Shown here: positions 29,280-39,105 of the stretch, in pieces
How the letters are laid out: every line of letters begins with the position of its first letter
Position numbering within the stretch: position 1 is the first letter of the stretch
NCBI RefSeq assembly: GCF_001956315.1
Contig: NZ_MOLY01000037.1
Span: forward strand, 99,731-163,730
DNA from: Sphingomonas montana
Lineage (GTDB): Bacteria; Pseudomonadota; Alphaproteobacteria; Sphingomonadales; Sphingomonadaceae
Reading direction: 5' to 3'
Length of the DNA stretch: 64,000 bases
The notes under the pieces: model-generated
The model's input: the letters and a program-made list of their open reading frames with translations, nothing else
What the model was told of the DNA's origin: nothing
The model's database searches: none
Translations under genes and position numbers: made by a program

Positions 29280-30323
29280 CTAAAGTGCCGCCAGCACCGC
29301 ATCGCCCATAGCATCCGTCGTCATCGTACCACCAAGGTCCGGCGACCGCGCACCGCCCGCCAGCGCCCTTGCCACCGCCGCCTCGATCCGGTCCGCGTCG
29401 TCCGCGCGGTTCAGCGAATGGCGCAGCATCATCGCGGCCGACAGGATCGTCGCCAGCGGGTTCGCCTTGCCTTGCCCCGCAATATCCGGCGCGGACCCGT
29501 GGATCGGTTCGTATAGCCCCTTGGCCTGTTCGTTGATCGATGCGGACGGCAGCATGCCGATCGATCCGGCACACATCGATGCCTGGTCCGACAGGATGTC
29601 GCCGAACAGATTGCCCGTGACGATCACGTCGAAGCGCCCCGGCGCGCGCACCAGCTGCATCGCAGCATTGTCGACATACATGTGCTCCAGCGCCACGTCC
29701 GGATATTCGGCCGACACCTCGGTCACCACGTCGCGCCACAGCTGCGACGTTTCCAGTACGTTCGCCTTGTCCACGGAACAGAGCCGCCCCTGCCGGCCGC
29801 GCGCGGTACGGAACCCGACATGCGCGATCCGCGCGACCTGATCCTCGTCATAGGACATGATGTCATAGCCTTCGCGCCGCCCGGTCGCGGTGGTGCGCAT
29901 GCCCTTCTCGCCGAAATACACGTCGCCGTTCAGCTCGCGCACGATCACCATGTCGATCTCCCGCGCGACCTCGGGGCGCAGCGCGGACGCATCCGCCAGT
30001 TCCGGGAACAGCCGCGCCGGCCGCAGATTGGCGAACAGTCCCAACGCCTTGCGCAATCCCAGGATCGCCTGTTCGGGGCGCAGCGCGCGCTCCAGCGCGT
30101 CGCAGGTCGGATCCCCTACCGCGCCGAACAGCACCGCATCGGCCCGCGCCGCCAGCGCCAGCGTCTCCGGCGGCAGAGGATGGCCGACCGCATGATAGGC
30201 CGCCCCGCCGACCAGCCCGCTTTCGTACGACAGCACGTCGCCGCACACCGCATCCAGCACGCGTCGCGCCTGCGCGACCACTTCCGGCCCGATCCCGTCC
30301 CCGGCCAACAAAGCGATCAACAT
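29280..30323 (-). CDS. leuB: 3-isopropylmalate dehydrogenase
   Basis: 347-residue NAD-dependent enzyme of leucine biosynthesis, oxidatively decarboxylating 3-isopropylmalate. The front [11 protein letters not shown], the substrate motif [24 protein letters not shown], and the metal/NAD region [13 protein letters not shown] with [12 protein letters not shown] are all present. ATG 30323 gives the conserved start. Other leu genes are not in the window. The gene precedes no other on its strand and lies 42 bp downstream of recO. Confidence 0.96.
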   Translation of the reverse strand: MLIALLAGDGIGPEVVAQARRVLDAVCGDVLSYESGLVGGAAYHAVGHPLPPETLALAARADAVLFGAVGDPTCDALERALRPEQAILGLRKALGLFANLRPARLFPELADASALRPEVAREIDMVIVRELNGDVYFGEKGMRTTATGRREGYDIMSYDEDQVARIAHVGFRTARGRQGRLCSVDKANVLETSQLWRDVVTEVSAEYPDVALEHMYVDNAAMQLVRAPGRFDVIVTGNLFGDILSDQASMCAGSIGMLPSASINEQAKGLYEPIHGSAPDIAGQGKANPLATILSAAMMLRHSLNRADDADRIEAAVARALAGGARSPDLGGTMTTDAMGDAVLAAL

Positions 30324-30365
30324 GGCGGTCCCGTCCTCATAGCAGCGTTCGCGCATCCCTCTGCG

Positions 30366-31097
30366 TCACCCGGCGGCGCGCTGCAACCGTGCGATCAACC
30401 GTTCGCGCGCCGCCAGCACCCGCGCGCGGCGCTCGGTCAGCAGGTCGCGCCCCAGGAAATGCCCGGTCAGCCGGAACCCGTCCTCGATCGCATCCCAGTC
30501 GGCGTCGCCGCCTGCGATCAGGAACGCCGGCAACCGCAGCAGCCGGTCGGCATAGGGATCGCCCGCCGCGCGCGACACGGCCGCACCGCTCTTGGGGCTG
30601 ACATAGGCCAGATCCTCCCGCCGCCCCGTCGCGACGCAGGCCGACAAGTCCAGTCCGAACCCCAGTTCCGCCAGCAGCAGCAGTTCGTACCGCACCAACG
30701 CCGCTGCCCATACCCGAGCGGACGGTGCGCTCTCGATCGCCGTCAACGTCCCGTCCAGCGCGGCATGCACCCGCGGATAGGCCTGCGCCTCGGGCAGCGC
30801 GGTCGCGGCCAGGGCGGTCGCCCACTCGATCGCCGCCGCCGCCGCCGGTTCCGCCAGCAACGGCGCGCGGCTGGTCACCAGTTCCACGGTCAGCGCCGCC
30901 AGCTGCGTATCGGTGCGCGATCGATATTCCGCCCGCACCACATTTCCCGGCACCAGCACCGGCCGCAACCGCCGCGACCGCCCGCCACGCACATAACCCG
31001 GCTGCATCCCGTCCGCCGGCGTCAGCAACCGCGCGACCGTGCCCGTTTCCCCATGCTGGATCACGCCGCACACGATTGCTTCGGTGGTCAGATGCAT
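30366..31097 (-). CDS. recO: DNA repair protein RecO
   Basis: 243 residues. The protein has an N-terminal OB fold ([32 protein letters not shown]) and a helical C-terminal domain with [18 protein letters not shown]. RecO loads RecA with RecR in the RecFOR pathway. In this and related alphaproteobacterial sequences only one zinc-type cysteine of the helical domain is seen. It is followed by leuB on the same strand. Confidence 0.93.
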   Translation of the reverse strand: MHLTTEAIVCGVIQHGETGTVARLLTPADGMQPGYVRGGRSRRLRPVLVPGNVVRAEYRSRTDTQLAALTVELVTSRAPLLAEPAAAAAIEWATALAATALPEAQAYPRVHAALDGTLTAIESAPSARVWAAALVRYELLLLAELGFGLDLSACVATGRREDLAYVSPKSGAAVSRAAGDPYADRLLRLPAFLIAGGDADWDAIEDGFRLTGHFLGRDLLTERRARVLAARERLIARLQRAAG

Positions 31098-31138
31098 GGC
31101 ACGGGATATGGCACACCATGTCGTGCAATCAATCTAGG

Positions 31139-31161
31139 CCCCCTCTCCTTCGGGGGAGGGG
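31139..31161. repeat. GC hairpin between recO and ubiE
   Basis: CCCCCTCTCC TTC GGGGGAGGGG forms a tight stem-loop between the divergent genes. A similar CCCCTCTCCGCCTTCGCGGGAGCGGGG occurs after rimO near 22403, so this is another dispersed hairpin type. Confidence 0.5.
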
Positions 31162-31239
31162 CAAAGTTGACGCCCTCCACACACCCCCGGACGAAACGTC
31201 CCGCTATGCCACGCCGGCCGCCTCGGCTATGCGGGAGCG

Positions 31240-31968
31240 ATGGAAACCGTATCCTTCGGCTATGCCGACATCGACCCCGCCGAGAAGACCGCCCGCGTCG
31301 GCGACATCTTCAAGAACGTGGCCGCGAAATATGACCTGATGAACGATGCCATGTCCGGCGGCATGCACCGTTTGTGGAAGGACCGCTTCGTCCGCCGGGT
31401 GAAGCCGCGGGTCGGCGAACGCATATTGGACATGGCCGGCGGCACCGGCGACGTCGGCTTCCGCCTGGCCGCGTCGGGCGCGCAGGTGACGGTGGCGGAC
31501 ATCAACCCCGCCATGCTGGCCGTCGGCATGGACCGCGCCGCCAAGCGCAGGATCGACGGCCTCGTCTGGACCGAAGCCAACGCCGAAACGCTCGTTTTTC
31601 CCGATCGCCACTTCGACGCCTACACCATCGCGTTCGGCATCCGGAACGTCACCGACATCCCGGCCGCCTTGCGTGAGGCGAACCGCGTCCTCGTCCGCGG
31701 CGGGCGCTTCTTCGTCCTGGAATTCTCGACCACGCTCTGGCCCGGCTTCGGCGAGGTGTACGACGCCTATTCGCACAAGCTCGTACCGCAACTTGGCAAG
31801 CTGCTCGCCAACGACGAGGCCAGCTACCGCTACCTGATCGAATCGATCCGCCGCTTCCCGGACATGCCGACGTTCAAGGCGATGATCGACGACGCCGGTT
31901 TCGTCCGCACCGCGGTCGAACCGATTATGGGCGGCCTCGTCGCGATCCACAGCGGCTGGAAGATCTGA
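31240..31968 (+). CDS. ubiE: Demethylmenaquinone/ubiquinone C-methyltransferase UbiE
   Basis: 242-residue SAM-dependent C-methyltransferase of ubiquinone biosynthesis. Signatures are YDLMNDAMSGGMHRLWKD, SAM motif I LDMAGGTGDVGFRL, and FGIRNVTDIPAAL with LEFSTTLWP. The C-terminal GGLVAIHSGWKI is the family end. The following ubiB is 73 bp downstream on the same strand; together they act on the quinone pathway. Confidence 0.97.
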   Translation: METVSFGYADIDPAEKTARVGDIFKNVAAKYDLMNDAMSGGMHRLWKDRFVRRVKPRVGERILDMAGGTGDVGFRLAASGAQVTVADINPAMLAVGMDRAAKRRIDGLVWTEANAETLVFPDRHFDAYTIAFGIRNVTDIPAALREANRVLVRGGRFFVLEFSTTLWPGFGEVYDAYSHKLVPQLGKLLANDEASYRYLIESIRRFPDMPTFKAMIDDAGFVRTAVEPIMGGLVAIHSGWKI

Positions 31969-32041
31969 CGATGAATGTCGTCCGTACCCCCGCACCGGCG
32001 GGGGTCCACCACGCTCGAATCGATGCGGAGCCGCGCACCGC

Positions 32042-33574
32042 ATGACCGCGCCCGCCGTTCATCTCTACCGCCTGCTCAAATGGGGCCGCACGCTCGCCCG
32101 CCACGGTGCGCTGAAGGGGATCGAGCGCGATCCGCTCACCCCACCCGCCGTCCGCCGTTTCGCGCGCGTATTGCGGGTCGGCGTCCGCGTTCCAAAAGTC
32201 CCGGCCTACGCCGACGCGCTGGAGGCGATCGGCCCCGCCGCGATCAAGCTTGGCCAGACGCTCGCCACGCGCCCCGATCTCGTCGGCGAGGATGCGGCAC
32301 GCGACCTCACCCGTCTCCAGGATGCGCTTCCCCCGCTCCCCTTCGCGGTGATCGAGGCGCAGATCGTCGCCAGCTTCGGCAAGCCGACATCCGCGCTGTT
32401 CGCCTCGATCGATCCCGTCCCGGTAGGCGCGGCATCGATCGCGCAGGTCCACCGTGCGGTCACCACCGACGGCCGCACCGTCGCGGTGAAGGTGTTGCGT
32501 CCCGGCGTCGAGGCCGAATTCGCCCGCGCCATCGAAACCTACGAATGGGCCGCGGCCCAGGTCGAGGCGATGGGCGGCGAACTCGCCCGTCTCCGCCCGC
32601 GCCTGACGATCGCAACCTTCAAGCGCTGGACCGCGCGCGAGCTGGACCTGCGGCGCGAGGCCGCCTCCGCCTCCGAACTTGGCGAACGGATGGCCGCCGA
32701 ACCCAATTTCAAGGTGCCGACGATCGATTGGCAGCGCACGTCGGGCAAGGTCATGACGCTGGAATGGATCGACGGCATCAAGCTGTCGAACCGTGCCGCG
32801 ATCGTCGCGGCCGGCCACGATCCCGCCCGCCTCGCGCAGACCCTGCTCCGTGCCTTTCTGCGCCAGGCGATCGCGGAGGGCTTCTTCCACGCGGACATGC
32901 ACCAGGGCAATCTGTTCGCCACGCATGACGGCGGGCTTGCGGTGATCGACTTCGGCATCATGGGCCGGATCGACCGCCGCGCGCGAATGTGGCTGGCCGA
33001 GATCCTCTACGGCCTCATCACCGGCAATTATCGCCGCGTGGCGGAAATCCACTTCGAGGCGCAATATGTCCCCGCGCATCACGATCTGGAGGAATTCGCT
33101 ACCGCGCTCCGGGCGGTCGGCGAACCGATGCGCGGCCGGTCGGTCAAGGACATGTCGGTCGGCCAGATGCTCGACGGCCTGTTCGCCATCACCCGCGACT
33201 TCGACATGCAGACGCAGCCGCACCTGCTGCTCCTGCAAAAGACGATGGTCATGGTCGAAGGCGTCGCGACCGCGCTCGATCCGGATATCAACATGTGGGA
33301 GTCCGCCGGCCCGTTCGTGAAGGACTGGCTGCGTTCCGAACTCGGCCCCGAGGCGTTCGTCGCCAACCGGCTCACCGCGGACCTGAAGACACTCGCCGCG
33401 ATCCCCGAACTCGTCCGCAGGATCGAAGCGCGCTTCCCGCCCGAAGGCGCCGCCCCGCCCCCGCCCCCGCTCCGCGCGGTCGAGGTCGTCCGCATCGGCG
33501 GCGGCTGGCGCTACGCGCTGGTGGCCCTCCTCGCCGGCGGCGCGGGCGCGGTACTGGTCGCCCTGCTGGGGTAG
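32042..33574 (+). CDS. ubiB: UbiB: ABC1/ADCK family atypical kinase
   Basis: 510-residue UbiB-family protein, an atypical kinase/ATPase required for ubiquinone synthesis. The KxGQ motif is IKLGQTLATRPD, the Ala-rich nucleotide loop is VPVGAASIAQVHRA, and the catalytic loop is GFFHADMHQGNLF with VIDFGIMG. A C-terminal hydrophobic segment (YALVALLAGGAGAVLVALLG) anchors it in the inner membrane. It follows ubiE in the usual order. Confidence 0.96.
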   Translation: MTAPAVHLYRLLKWGRTLARHGALKGIERDPLTPPAVRRFARVLRVGVRVPKVPAYADALEAIGPAAIKLGQTLATRPDLVGEDAARDLTRLQDALPPLPFAVIEAQIVASFGKPTSALFASIDPVPVGAASIAQVHRAVTTDGRTVAVKVLRPGVEAEFARAIETYEWAAAQVEAMGGELARLRPRLTIATFKRWTARELDLRREAASASELGERMAAEPNFKVPTIDWQRTSGKVMTLEWIDGIKLSNRAAIVAAGHDPARLAQTLLRAFLRQAIAEGFFHADMHQGNLFATHDGGLAVIDFGIMGRIDRRARMWLAEILYGLITGNYRRVAEIHFEAQYVPAHHDLEEFATALRAVGEPMRGRSVKDMSVGQMLDGLFAITRDFDMQTQPHLLLLQKTMVMVEGVATALDPDINMWESAGPFVKDWLRSELGPEAFVANRLTADLKTLAAIPELVRRIEARFPPEGAAPPPPPLRAVEVVRIGGGWRYALVALLAGGAGAVLVALLG

Positions 33575-33810
33575 GGCTCAGCCGCCGATTTGCATTACGC
33601 AGGGCGGCATGGAGTCAATCACGCCCCGATCCGTTTGGGGTCGGGGTGACGCTCCCCTCCTTGCTGTCGACGCATCATGATGGACGGTTCCGTCCTCACC
33701 GGGAGTGGAGCGACGCGAAAGACCGTAGCGACGGGTCGCCCGACGCGCAGCGGGATCATGTTTTCCCTCGAAATACCGATACGCGTCCGCGCGCTTGACC
33801 GGGCATCCCG

Positions 33811-33840
33811 CCCGCGCCCCGGCGTCGGCCGGGGCGCGGG
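33811..33840. terminator. Perfect 13-bp GC hairpin after the transporter operon
   Basis: CCCGCGCCCCGGC (33811-33823) pairs with GCCGGGGCGCGGG (33828-33840) over a 4-base loop, immediately after the minus-strand MFS gene stop. There is no T tract. It lies in a 272-bp gap between convergent ubiB and the MFS gene that otherwise shows nothing. Confidence 0.5.
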
Positions 33841-33846
33841 ACAAGA

Positions 33847-35130
33847 TCAGATCCGCACCGGCGCAAGCCGCGGGCTGAGCAGATGCACGGCCAGCAGGGC
33901 GAGGAAATAGGCCGATCCTGCCACGGCGAACAGCGCGGTATAACTGCCAAACGTGTCCAGGATGAACCCGGCATATTTCGCCATCAGCATGCCGCCGATC
34001 GCTCCCACCGTCCCGCCGATGCCGACAACCGATCCGACCGCGGCCCGCGGGAACAGGTCGGACGGCAGCGTGTAGAGATTGGCGGAAAACGCCTGATGCG
34101 CGGCGGTCGCGATGCCGATCACCAGCACGTTCAGCCACAGGCTGTCGATCGATTGCGAGAAGAAGATCGGCGTGACGGCGAAGGCGCAGGCCAGCATCGT
34201 CGTCTTGCGCGCGAAATTCACGCTCCGCCCGGCCTTCATCATCCGCGACGACGCCCAGCCGCCCACCACGCTGCCGAGGTCGGATAACAGGTAGATCACG
34301 ACCAGCGGCGGCCCAAAACTCTTGAGGTCCAGGTCGTAGCGGTCACCCAGGAACCCCGGCAGCCAGAACAGGAAGAACCACCAGATCGGGTCGATGAAGA
34401 ACTTGCCCAGCGCATAGGCCCAGGTTTCGCGCACGCGCAGCAACCGCTTCCACGGGATTGCGACGATCGGGTCGGCCGGGTCCTGCTGGATATAGGCCAG
34501 CTCCGTGGCAGACAGCCGCGGCTGCTCCTCCGGCCGGCGGTAGATGGCGAGCCAGGCGACCAGCCACACCAGGCTGACGACGCCGGTCACCACGAACGCG
34601 GTGCGCCAGCCGTAGGACAGGGTCAGCCACGGCACGACCAGCGGCGTGATGATCGCGCCGACATTGGCCCCGGCGTTGAACACACCGATCGCGAACGACC
34701 GTTCCTTGGCCGGAAACCATTCGGTCACCGCCTTGATGCCCGCCGGGAAATTGCCCGACTCGCCCAGACCCAGCCCGAACCGCGCCATCGCGAACTGGGT
34801 GACCGAATAGACGCCGCCATGCGCGATGTGGGCTGCGGTCCACACGATGAACGCCGCGGCATAACCCAGCCGCGCGCCGATCAGGTCGACGATGCGGCCG
34901 AAGCCGATATAGCCGATCGCATAGGCCATCTGGAAAAAGAAGATGACGTTGGCGAAATCGGTCTCGGACCATTTCAGGTCCGCAGCCAGCGTCGGCTTCA
35001 GCACGCCGATCATCTGCCGGTCGACATAGTTGATCGCGGTCGCTGCGAACAGCAACGCCACGATCACCCAGCGATACCGGCCCACGCGCGACGCGGCGCG
35101 TTCTATCGTTCCGTCTGTCTGGTCCAACAT
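33847..35130 (-). CDS. MFS transporter, hexuronate type
   Basis: 427-residue major facilitator superfamily protein with about 12 transmembrane helices of the anion:cation symporter (ExuT/DgoT) type. The front NYVDRQMIGVLKPTLAADLKW, GLGESGNFPAGIKAVTEWFP and SDLFPRAAVGSVVGIGG are typical of hexuronate and aldonate carriers. ATG 35130 has GGGAG close upstream. It lies 25 bp after the FAH-family gene and forms one unit with it, downstream of the operator at 36029. Probably imports galacturonate or glucuronate. Confidence 0.9.
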   Translation of the reverse strand: MLDQTDGTIERAASRVGRYRWVIVALLFAATAINYVDRQMIGVLKPTLAADLKWSETDFANVIFFFQMAYAIGYIGFGRIVDLIGARLGYAAAFIVWTAAHIAHGGVYSVTQFAMARFGLGLGESGNFPAGIKAVTEWFPAKERSFAIGVFNAGANVGAIITPLVVPWLTLSYGWRTAFVVTGVVSLVWLVAWLAIYRRPEEQPRLSATELAYIQQDPADPIVAIPWKRLLRVRETWAYALGKFFIDPIWWFFLFWLPGFLGDRYDLDLKSFGPPLVVIYLLSDLGSVVGGWASSRMMKAGRSVNFARKTTMLACAFAVTPIFFSQSIDSLWLNVLVIGIATAAHQAFSANLYTLPSDLFPRAAVGSVVGIGGTVGAIGGMLMAKYAGFILDTFGSYTALFAVAGSAYFLALLAVHLLSPRLAPVRI

Positions 35131-35155
35131 GCCTCTCCCAAAGCGCTTTTCTGTC

Positions 35156-35989
35156 TCAGGCCTGCGGCGTTTCCGCCCGGATCCGGCACCGGACGATACC
35201 CCCGTGGCAGGCGTTTTCGCCGTCCACGTCGAACCGAACCACCGCCGTCTGCCCGACCGCGATCGGATGGACCCCGCTGACCGCACCGGACGAAACCCAT
35301 GTGCCCGGCGGAACCGCGATCCCGCGTGCCGCCAGCGTCTCCAGCAAGGCCTTCACCGATCCGCCCAGCCCGTCGGGAAAAGCGGACGCCTTGCCGCGGC
35401 CCACTTCCACCCCGTCGATCTCGGTGACGACGGTCCAGTCTTCCAGACCCGCCTCGCGGAATTCGGGGATGGCGGCCCCCACGATCATGCCGTTATTGTT
35501 GCCGAAATCGGACACCGTGACAGTCGGACCAAGCCGGTTGATCGCCTCCAGCGGCGAACTGGCGATCTCGATCCCGATATGCACGGTCGCGATCGCATCG
35601 GCCGCCTGCGCCAGCGTCCACGCGCGCTGCGCCGGGTCGATCGTGCCCAGCCGGATCAGGAATTCGCCCTCCACCGCGCCGAACCCGTCGGCGAAAATGC
35701 CCATGTCCGGCACGGTGTCCGCATCGTCGAGCGTCACGACCATGTTCGCGAAGATCGGCCCGACCAGCCGGGTCGTGCCGTGCTGCGCATCCAGCGGCGC
35801 GTTGATGCGCCCGACTTTCCACCCGACGATCGGCTCGTCGATCAGCGCGATCGCCGCATCCTGAATGGCATAGCCCTCCGCCAGCGTCGCCGGCACGGTG
35901 CCCGGATAGGCGTCCAGCCCGTCCGCGCCGCGACGCGCCGCGACGAACCGCGCGGCGGTCGCAGCTATCCCTTGGCCGGTTGCATCCAT
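35156..35989 (-). CDS. FAH-family 2-keto-4-pentenoate hydratase-like protein
   Basis: 277 residues of the fumarylacetoacetate hydrolase superfamily, closest to 2-keto-4-pentenoate hydratase (MhpD). The AVEGEFLIRLG segment provides metal-binding Glu residues, and SGVHPIAVGQTAVVRFDVDG closes the fold. ATG 35989 has GGAGAGG 7 bases upstream. It is the first gene of the unit with the MFS carrier and carries a candidate LacI operator 40-55 bases upstream. In this context it could act on a keto-deoxy sugar acid, but the exact reaction is not known. Confidence 0.85.
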   Translation of the reverse strand: MDATGQGIAATAARFVAARRGADGLDAYPGTVPATLAEGYAIQDAAIALIDEPIVGWKVGRINAPLDAQHGTTRLVGPIFANMVVTLDDADTVPDMGIFADGFGAVEGEFLIRLGTIDPAQRAWTLAQAADAIATVHIGIEIASSPLEAINRLGPTVTVSDFGNNNGMIVGAAIPEFREAGLEDWTVVTEIDGVEVGRGKASAFPDGLGGSVKALLETLAARGIAVPPGTWVSSGAVSGVHPIAVGQTAVVRFDVDGENACHGGIVRCRIRAETPQA

Positions 35990-36028
35990 TGTCACCCTCT
36001 CCACCCTGCACTTCTCGGAACGGGCGTA

Positions 36029-36044
36029 ACGGAAACCGGTGTCA
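36029..36044. promoter_or_regulatory. Candidate LacI operator (hydratase-MFS promoter)
   Basis: ACGGAAACCGGTGTCA matches the pattern TYGGTWACCGGTGYCA at 14 of 16 positions. On the minus strand it reads TGACACCGGTTTCCGT and lies between a possible -35 (TTGTTT) and -10 (TACGCC, spacing 17). Confidence 0.7.
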
Positions 36045-36059
36045 TAAACAATCGTCCGA

Positions 36060-37508
36060 TTATTCGCTTAGTAACGCGTCGATCCCGGCCCCGTCGGCCA
36101 GTGTCGCAAATGCTCGCTGCAGCACCCCCCGCACCATCGGATCCCCGGCCAGCACCGCCGGAAACACCGGGTCGATCCCTAGCAGCGCGGCAACCGGATC
36201 ACCCGCCGTCGCCGCCTCGCGCAGCCGGTCCGCCAGCGGATCGGTCACGGGCCGCCCCGCCGCCGCCGCATCGCTCAGGAAACGCATCCACGCCGCCACC
36301 GGCACCAGCAACCGGTCCACCGGTCGCCCCGCCTTGCGCGCCGCCTGCACCGAATCGAGCAGCCGGTACGGCAACTTCTGCGATCCGTCCCACGCGATCT
36401 GGCTCAGCAGATGGCGGATCGCCGGGTTGCGGAACCGCGCGAACACCGCATCGACATAATCATCAAGGTCGAACCCGGCCGGCGCGTCCAGCCCCGGCAC
36501 CACGTCGCGCCGCACCATCGCCTCCACGAACCGCGCCAGCGCCGCGTCCGCCATCGCATCGCCTACCGTCTCGTGCCCGCGCAGCAACCCGACATAGGCC
36601 AGCGCCGAATGCGCGCCGTTCAGGATGCGCAGCTTGGCGCGTTCATATCCCGCCACGTCGCCCGTCACCGCCACGCCGACCGAGGCAAGGTCCGGGCCAT
36701 CCGCGGGCAGCACATCCTCAACCACCCACTGCGCGAACGCCTCGCGCTGCACCGCGGCCCGGTCGTCCAGCCCGGTCGCATCGCCTACGCGATCCAGCAA
36801 CGCCGCGTCGCTCGCCGGCGTGATCGAATCGACCATGCTCGACGCAAACCGCACCTCGCCCGCGATCCAGTCGCGCAAACCCGCATCGCGGCGTCCGGCC
36901 AGCGCCAGCACCGCCGCCCGCACGCGCGCGCCATTGTCCGGCATGTTGTCGCACGGCAGCACCGCGAACGGCGCGGTCCCCGCCGCCCGCCGCGCCGCCA
37001 GCCCCGCGACGATCCAGCCGATCAGGCTGCGCGGCGGGCCGGCAAAGCCCAGATCCTGCACGATGTCGGGATGGGCGAAATCCAGCGTCGCATCCCCGCC
37101 CAGGCAATATCCCTTCTCCGTCACGGTCGACGTCACCAGCCGGATCGCCGGGTCCGCCAGCCGCGCGGCCAGCGTATCCTCCTGCCCCGGCCCGATGCAG
37201 CCCGCCACCGCGCCGATCACCCGCATCGCCGGTTCGCGGTCCAGCACGGCCAGCGTGTAGAGCCCGTCCTGCTCGATCAGCCGGTCGGTCACTTGCCCCG
37301 ACCGGAGCGACGCCTCGATGATGGCCCAGCGCGCATCCTGTTCCAGCAACCGGTCGATATAGTCGCCCTGATGCGCGCGGTGGAACGCGCCCGGCCCGAA
37401 ATGCAGGACACCCGCACCGATCGCGGCCGGGTCGTAGGCAGGTCTCCCGATCTCCTCCGGAAGCGCGGCCAGCGTCGCGCGGGTCAGCCTCTCACGTGTC
37501 GGCTTCAC
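36060..37508 (-). CDS. uxuB: D-mannonate oxidoreductase / fructuronate reductase (mannitol dehydrogenase family)
   Basis: 482-residue NAD-dependent polyol dehydrogenase of the long-chain mannitol dehydrogenase family, close to E. coli UxuB. Motifs: the front VLHFGPGAFHRAHQ, VTEKGYC, PCDNMPDNG, and the catalytic Lys region KLRILNGAHSALAYVG with DGSQKLP. It begins with GTG overlapping the uxaA stop (GTGA), so translation is coupled. Adjacent to altronate dehydratase, it may in fact reduce tagaturonate (UxaB role) or both substrates; sequence alone does not decide. No uxuA is present. Confidence 0.88.
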   Translation of the reverse strand: MKPTRERLTRATLAALPEEIGRPAYDPAAIGAGVLHFGPGAFHRAHQGDYIDRLLEQDARWAIIEASLRSGQVTDRLIEQDGLYTLAVLDREPAMRVIGAVAGCIGPGQEDTLAARLADPAIRLVTSTVTEKGYCLGGDATLDFAHPDIVQDLGFAGPPRSLIGWIVAGLAARRAAGTAPFAVLPCDNMPDNGARVRAAVLALAGRRDAGLRDWIAGEVRFASSMVDSITPASDAALLDRVGDATGLDDRAAVQREAFAQWVVEDVLPADGPDLASVGVAVTGDVAGYERAKLRILNGAHSALAYVGLLRGHETVGDAMADAALARFVEAMVRRDVVPGLDAPAGFDLDDYVDAVFARFRNPAIRHLLSQIAWDGSQKLPYRLLDSVQAARKAGRPVDRLLVPVAAWMRFLSDAAAAGRPVTDPLADRLREAATAGDPVAALLGIDPVFPAVLAGDPMVRGVLQRAFATLADGAGIDALLSE

Positions 37509-39019
37509 AATGTCACACCCCGTTTCCAGATCGCGATCTCGCGTTCGTCGTTGCGTTCGGCCGCAGTCGGCCGGCCAGATGCCACCGCCATGATGCGATC
37601 CAGCAGCGCGTCGGTCGCGGTATCCAGCCCGTCGGCCAGCACCTGCCCCGCATCATGATCGATCCAGCGCGGCTTGGCCGCCGCCAGCGTGCCGTTCGAC
37701 GCGATCTTGATGGTGGGCGCGGGAAAGCCCAGCGGCGTGCCCCGCCCGGTCGTGAACAGGATCACGGTCGCCCCCGTCGCGGTCAACGCGGTGCACGACA
37801 CCGCATCGTTGCCCGGCGCCTCCAGCAGGCTCAGCCCCGTCGTCCGCACCCGGTCGCCATAGTGCAGGACATCCTCGACCACCGCGTGGCCGCCCTTCTG
37901 CACGGCCCCCAGCGATTTTTCCTCCAGCGTGGTGATCCCGCCGGCGATGTTGCCGGGCGACGGGTTCTCCGAAACCGGCTCGCCATGGTCCAGGAAGTAG
38001 CGCTTGAACCCGTTCACCATGGCGACGATCCCGTCGAACACCGCCGCGTTCCGCGCGCGTTCCATCAGCAGCGTCTCGGCCCCGAACACCTCGGGTATCT
38101 CGGTCAGGATCGCCGTACCGCCGGCCTCCGTCACCGCATCGGCGATCCGGCCGACCAGCGGGTTGGCGGTCACCCCGCTGAACGCATCCGATCCGCCGCA
38201 TTTCAGGCCTACGACCAGCCGGTCGATCCCCACCGTCGTGCGCGTTGCCCGCCCCGCCACCGCCGCCAGGTCGGCGACCAGCGCCGCGCCGTCGGCGATC
38301 TCGTCGCTCGCCGATTGCGCGCGTACCACCCGCACCCGGTCCTGCAGGTCCGGGGGGATCATCGCCATCAACTGGTCCAGCTGGTTCGATTCGCATCCCA
38401 GCCCGACCAGCAGGACACCGCCCGCATTGGGATGGCACGCCAGCCCCGCCAGGATGGTCCGCGTCGCGGCCAGGTCGTCGCCCAGCTGCGAACAGCCATA
38501 GGGGTGAACGAACGCATGCACTCCGTCGATGCCCGGATGGTCGGCCGCATCGCCCAGCGCTGCGATCTTCTGCGCCGTGCGCGCCACGCAGCCGACGGTC
38601 GGCAACACCCAGATCTCGTTGCGCGTCCCCACCCGTCCGTCGGCGCGGACATACCCTTCGAAGGTGCGCGGCGATGGCGTGATGGCCGGGGCGGCGACGG
38701 GCGCGCCGGAGAAACGATACGCCTCCTCCCCCGCCAGCCGCGTCTTCACATTATGGACATGCACCCCCGCGCCACGCGCGATCGCCCGGGTCGCGCGTCC
38801 GATCGGAAAGCCATAGCGCATGACCGCCGCATCAGCCGCGATCGCCTTCACCGCCACCTTGTGCCCACGCGCGACCGGTTCCAGCACCGGCAGCATCGCG
38901 CCTTCGAACGGCACCAGGCCGGCGGGCACGTCCGCCATCGCCACGGCCACGTCGTCCTGCGGGTGGACCCGGATCAGGACGGGAATTTCGGATGCGGCGT
39001 GCGCGGGTATCGGCGTCAT
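37505..39019 (-). CDS. uxaA: Altronate dehydratase
   Basis: 504-residue UxaA-family lyase converting D-altronate to 2-keto-3-deoxygluconate. An N-terminal SAF-type domain (VRVHPQDDVAVAM-like front) is followed by the large GD_AH domain with GYVRADGRVGTRN, HPYGCSQLGDD, GLGCESNQ and GLKCGGSDAFSG, whose cysteines probably bind a metal or Fe-S site. The operator at 39032 lies 13-28 bases upstream of its ATG. It leads the uxaA-uxuB operon and is divergent from the LacI gene. Confidence 0.95.
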   Translation of the reverse strand: MTPIPAHAASEIPVLIRVHPQDDVAVAMADVPAGLVPFEGAMLPVLEPVARGHKVAVKAIAADAAVMRYGFPIGRATRAIARGAGVHVHNVKTRLAGEEAYRFSGAPVAAPAITPSPRTFEGYVRADGRVGTRNEIWVLPTVGCVARTAQKIAALGDAADHPGIDGVHAFVHPYGCSQLGDDLAATRTILAGLACHPNAGGVLLVGLGCESNQLDQLMAMIPPDLQDRVRVVRAQSASDEIADGAALVADLAAVAGRATRTTVGIDRLVVGLKCGGSDAFSGVTANPLVGRIADAVTEAGGTAILTEIPEVFGAETLLMERARNAAVFDGIVAMVNGFKRYFLDHGEPVSENPSPGNIAGGITTLEEKSLGAVQKGGHAVVEDVLHYGDRVRTTGLSLLEAPGNDAVSCTALTATGATVILFTTGRGTPLGFPAPTIKIASNGTLAAAKPRWIDHDAGQVLADGLDTATDALLDRIMAVASGRPTAAERNDEREIAIWKRGVTL

Positions 39020-39031
39020 GGGGGGACCCTA

Positions 39032-39047
39032 TCGGTTACCGGTGCCA
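39032..39047. promoter_or_regulatory. Candidate LacI operator (uxaA / lacI intergenic)
   Basis: TCGGTTACCGGTGCCA, an imperfect palindrome around CCGG, lies between divergent uxaA (13 bases away) and the LacI-family gene (59 bases away). It matches the sites at 36029 and 40185, so it may control uxaA-uxuB and the regulator itself. Confidence 0.72.
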
Positions 39048-39105
39048 CCGTCCATCTGGCGCGATGCCTCGCACGGCGCTACGCTGGCCGGACTAGGAGA
39101 CAGAC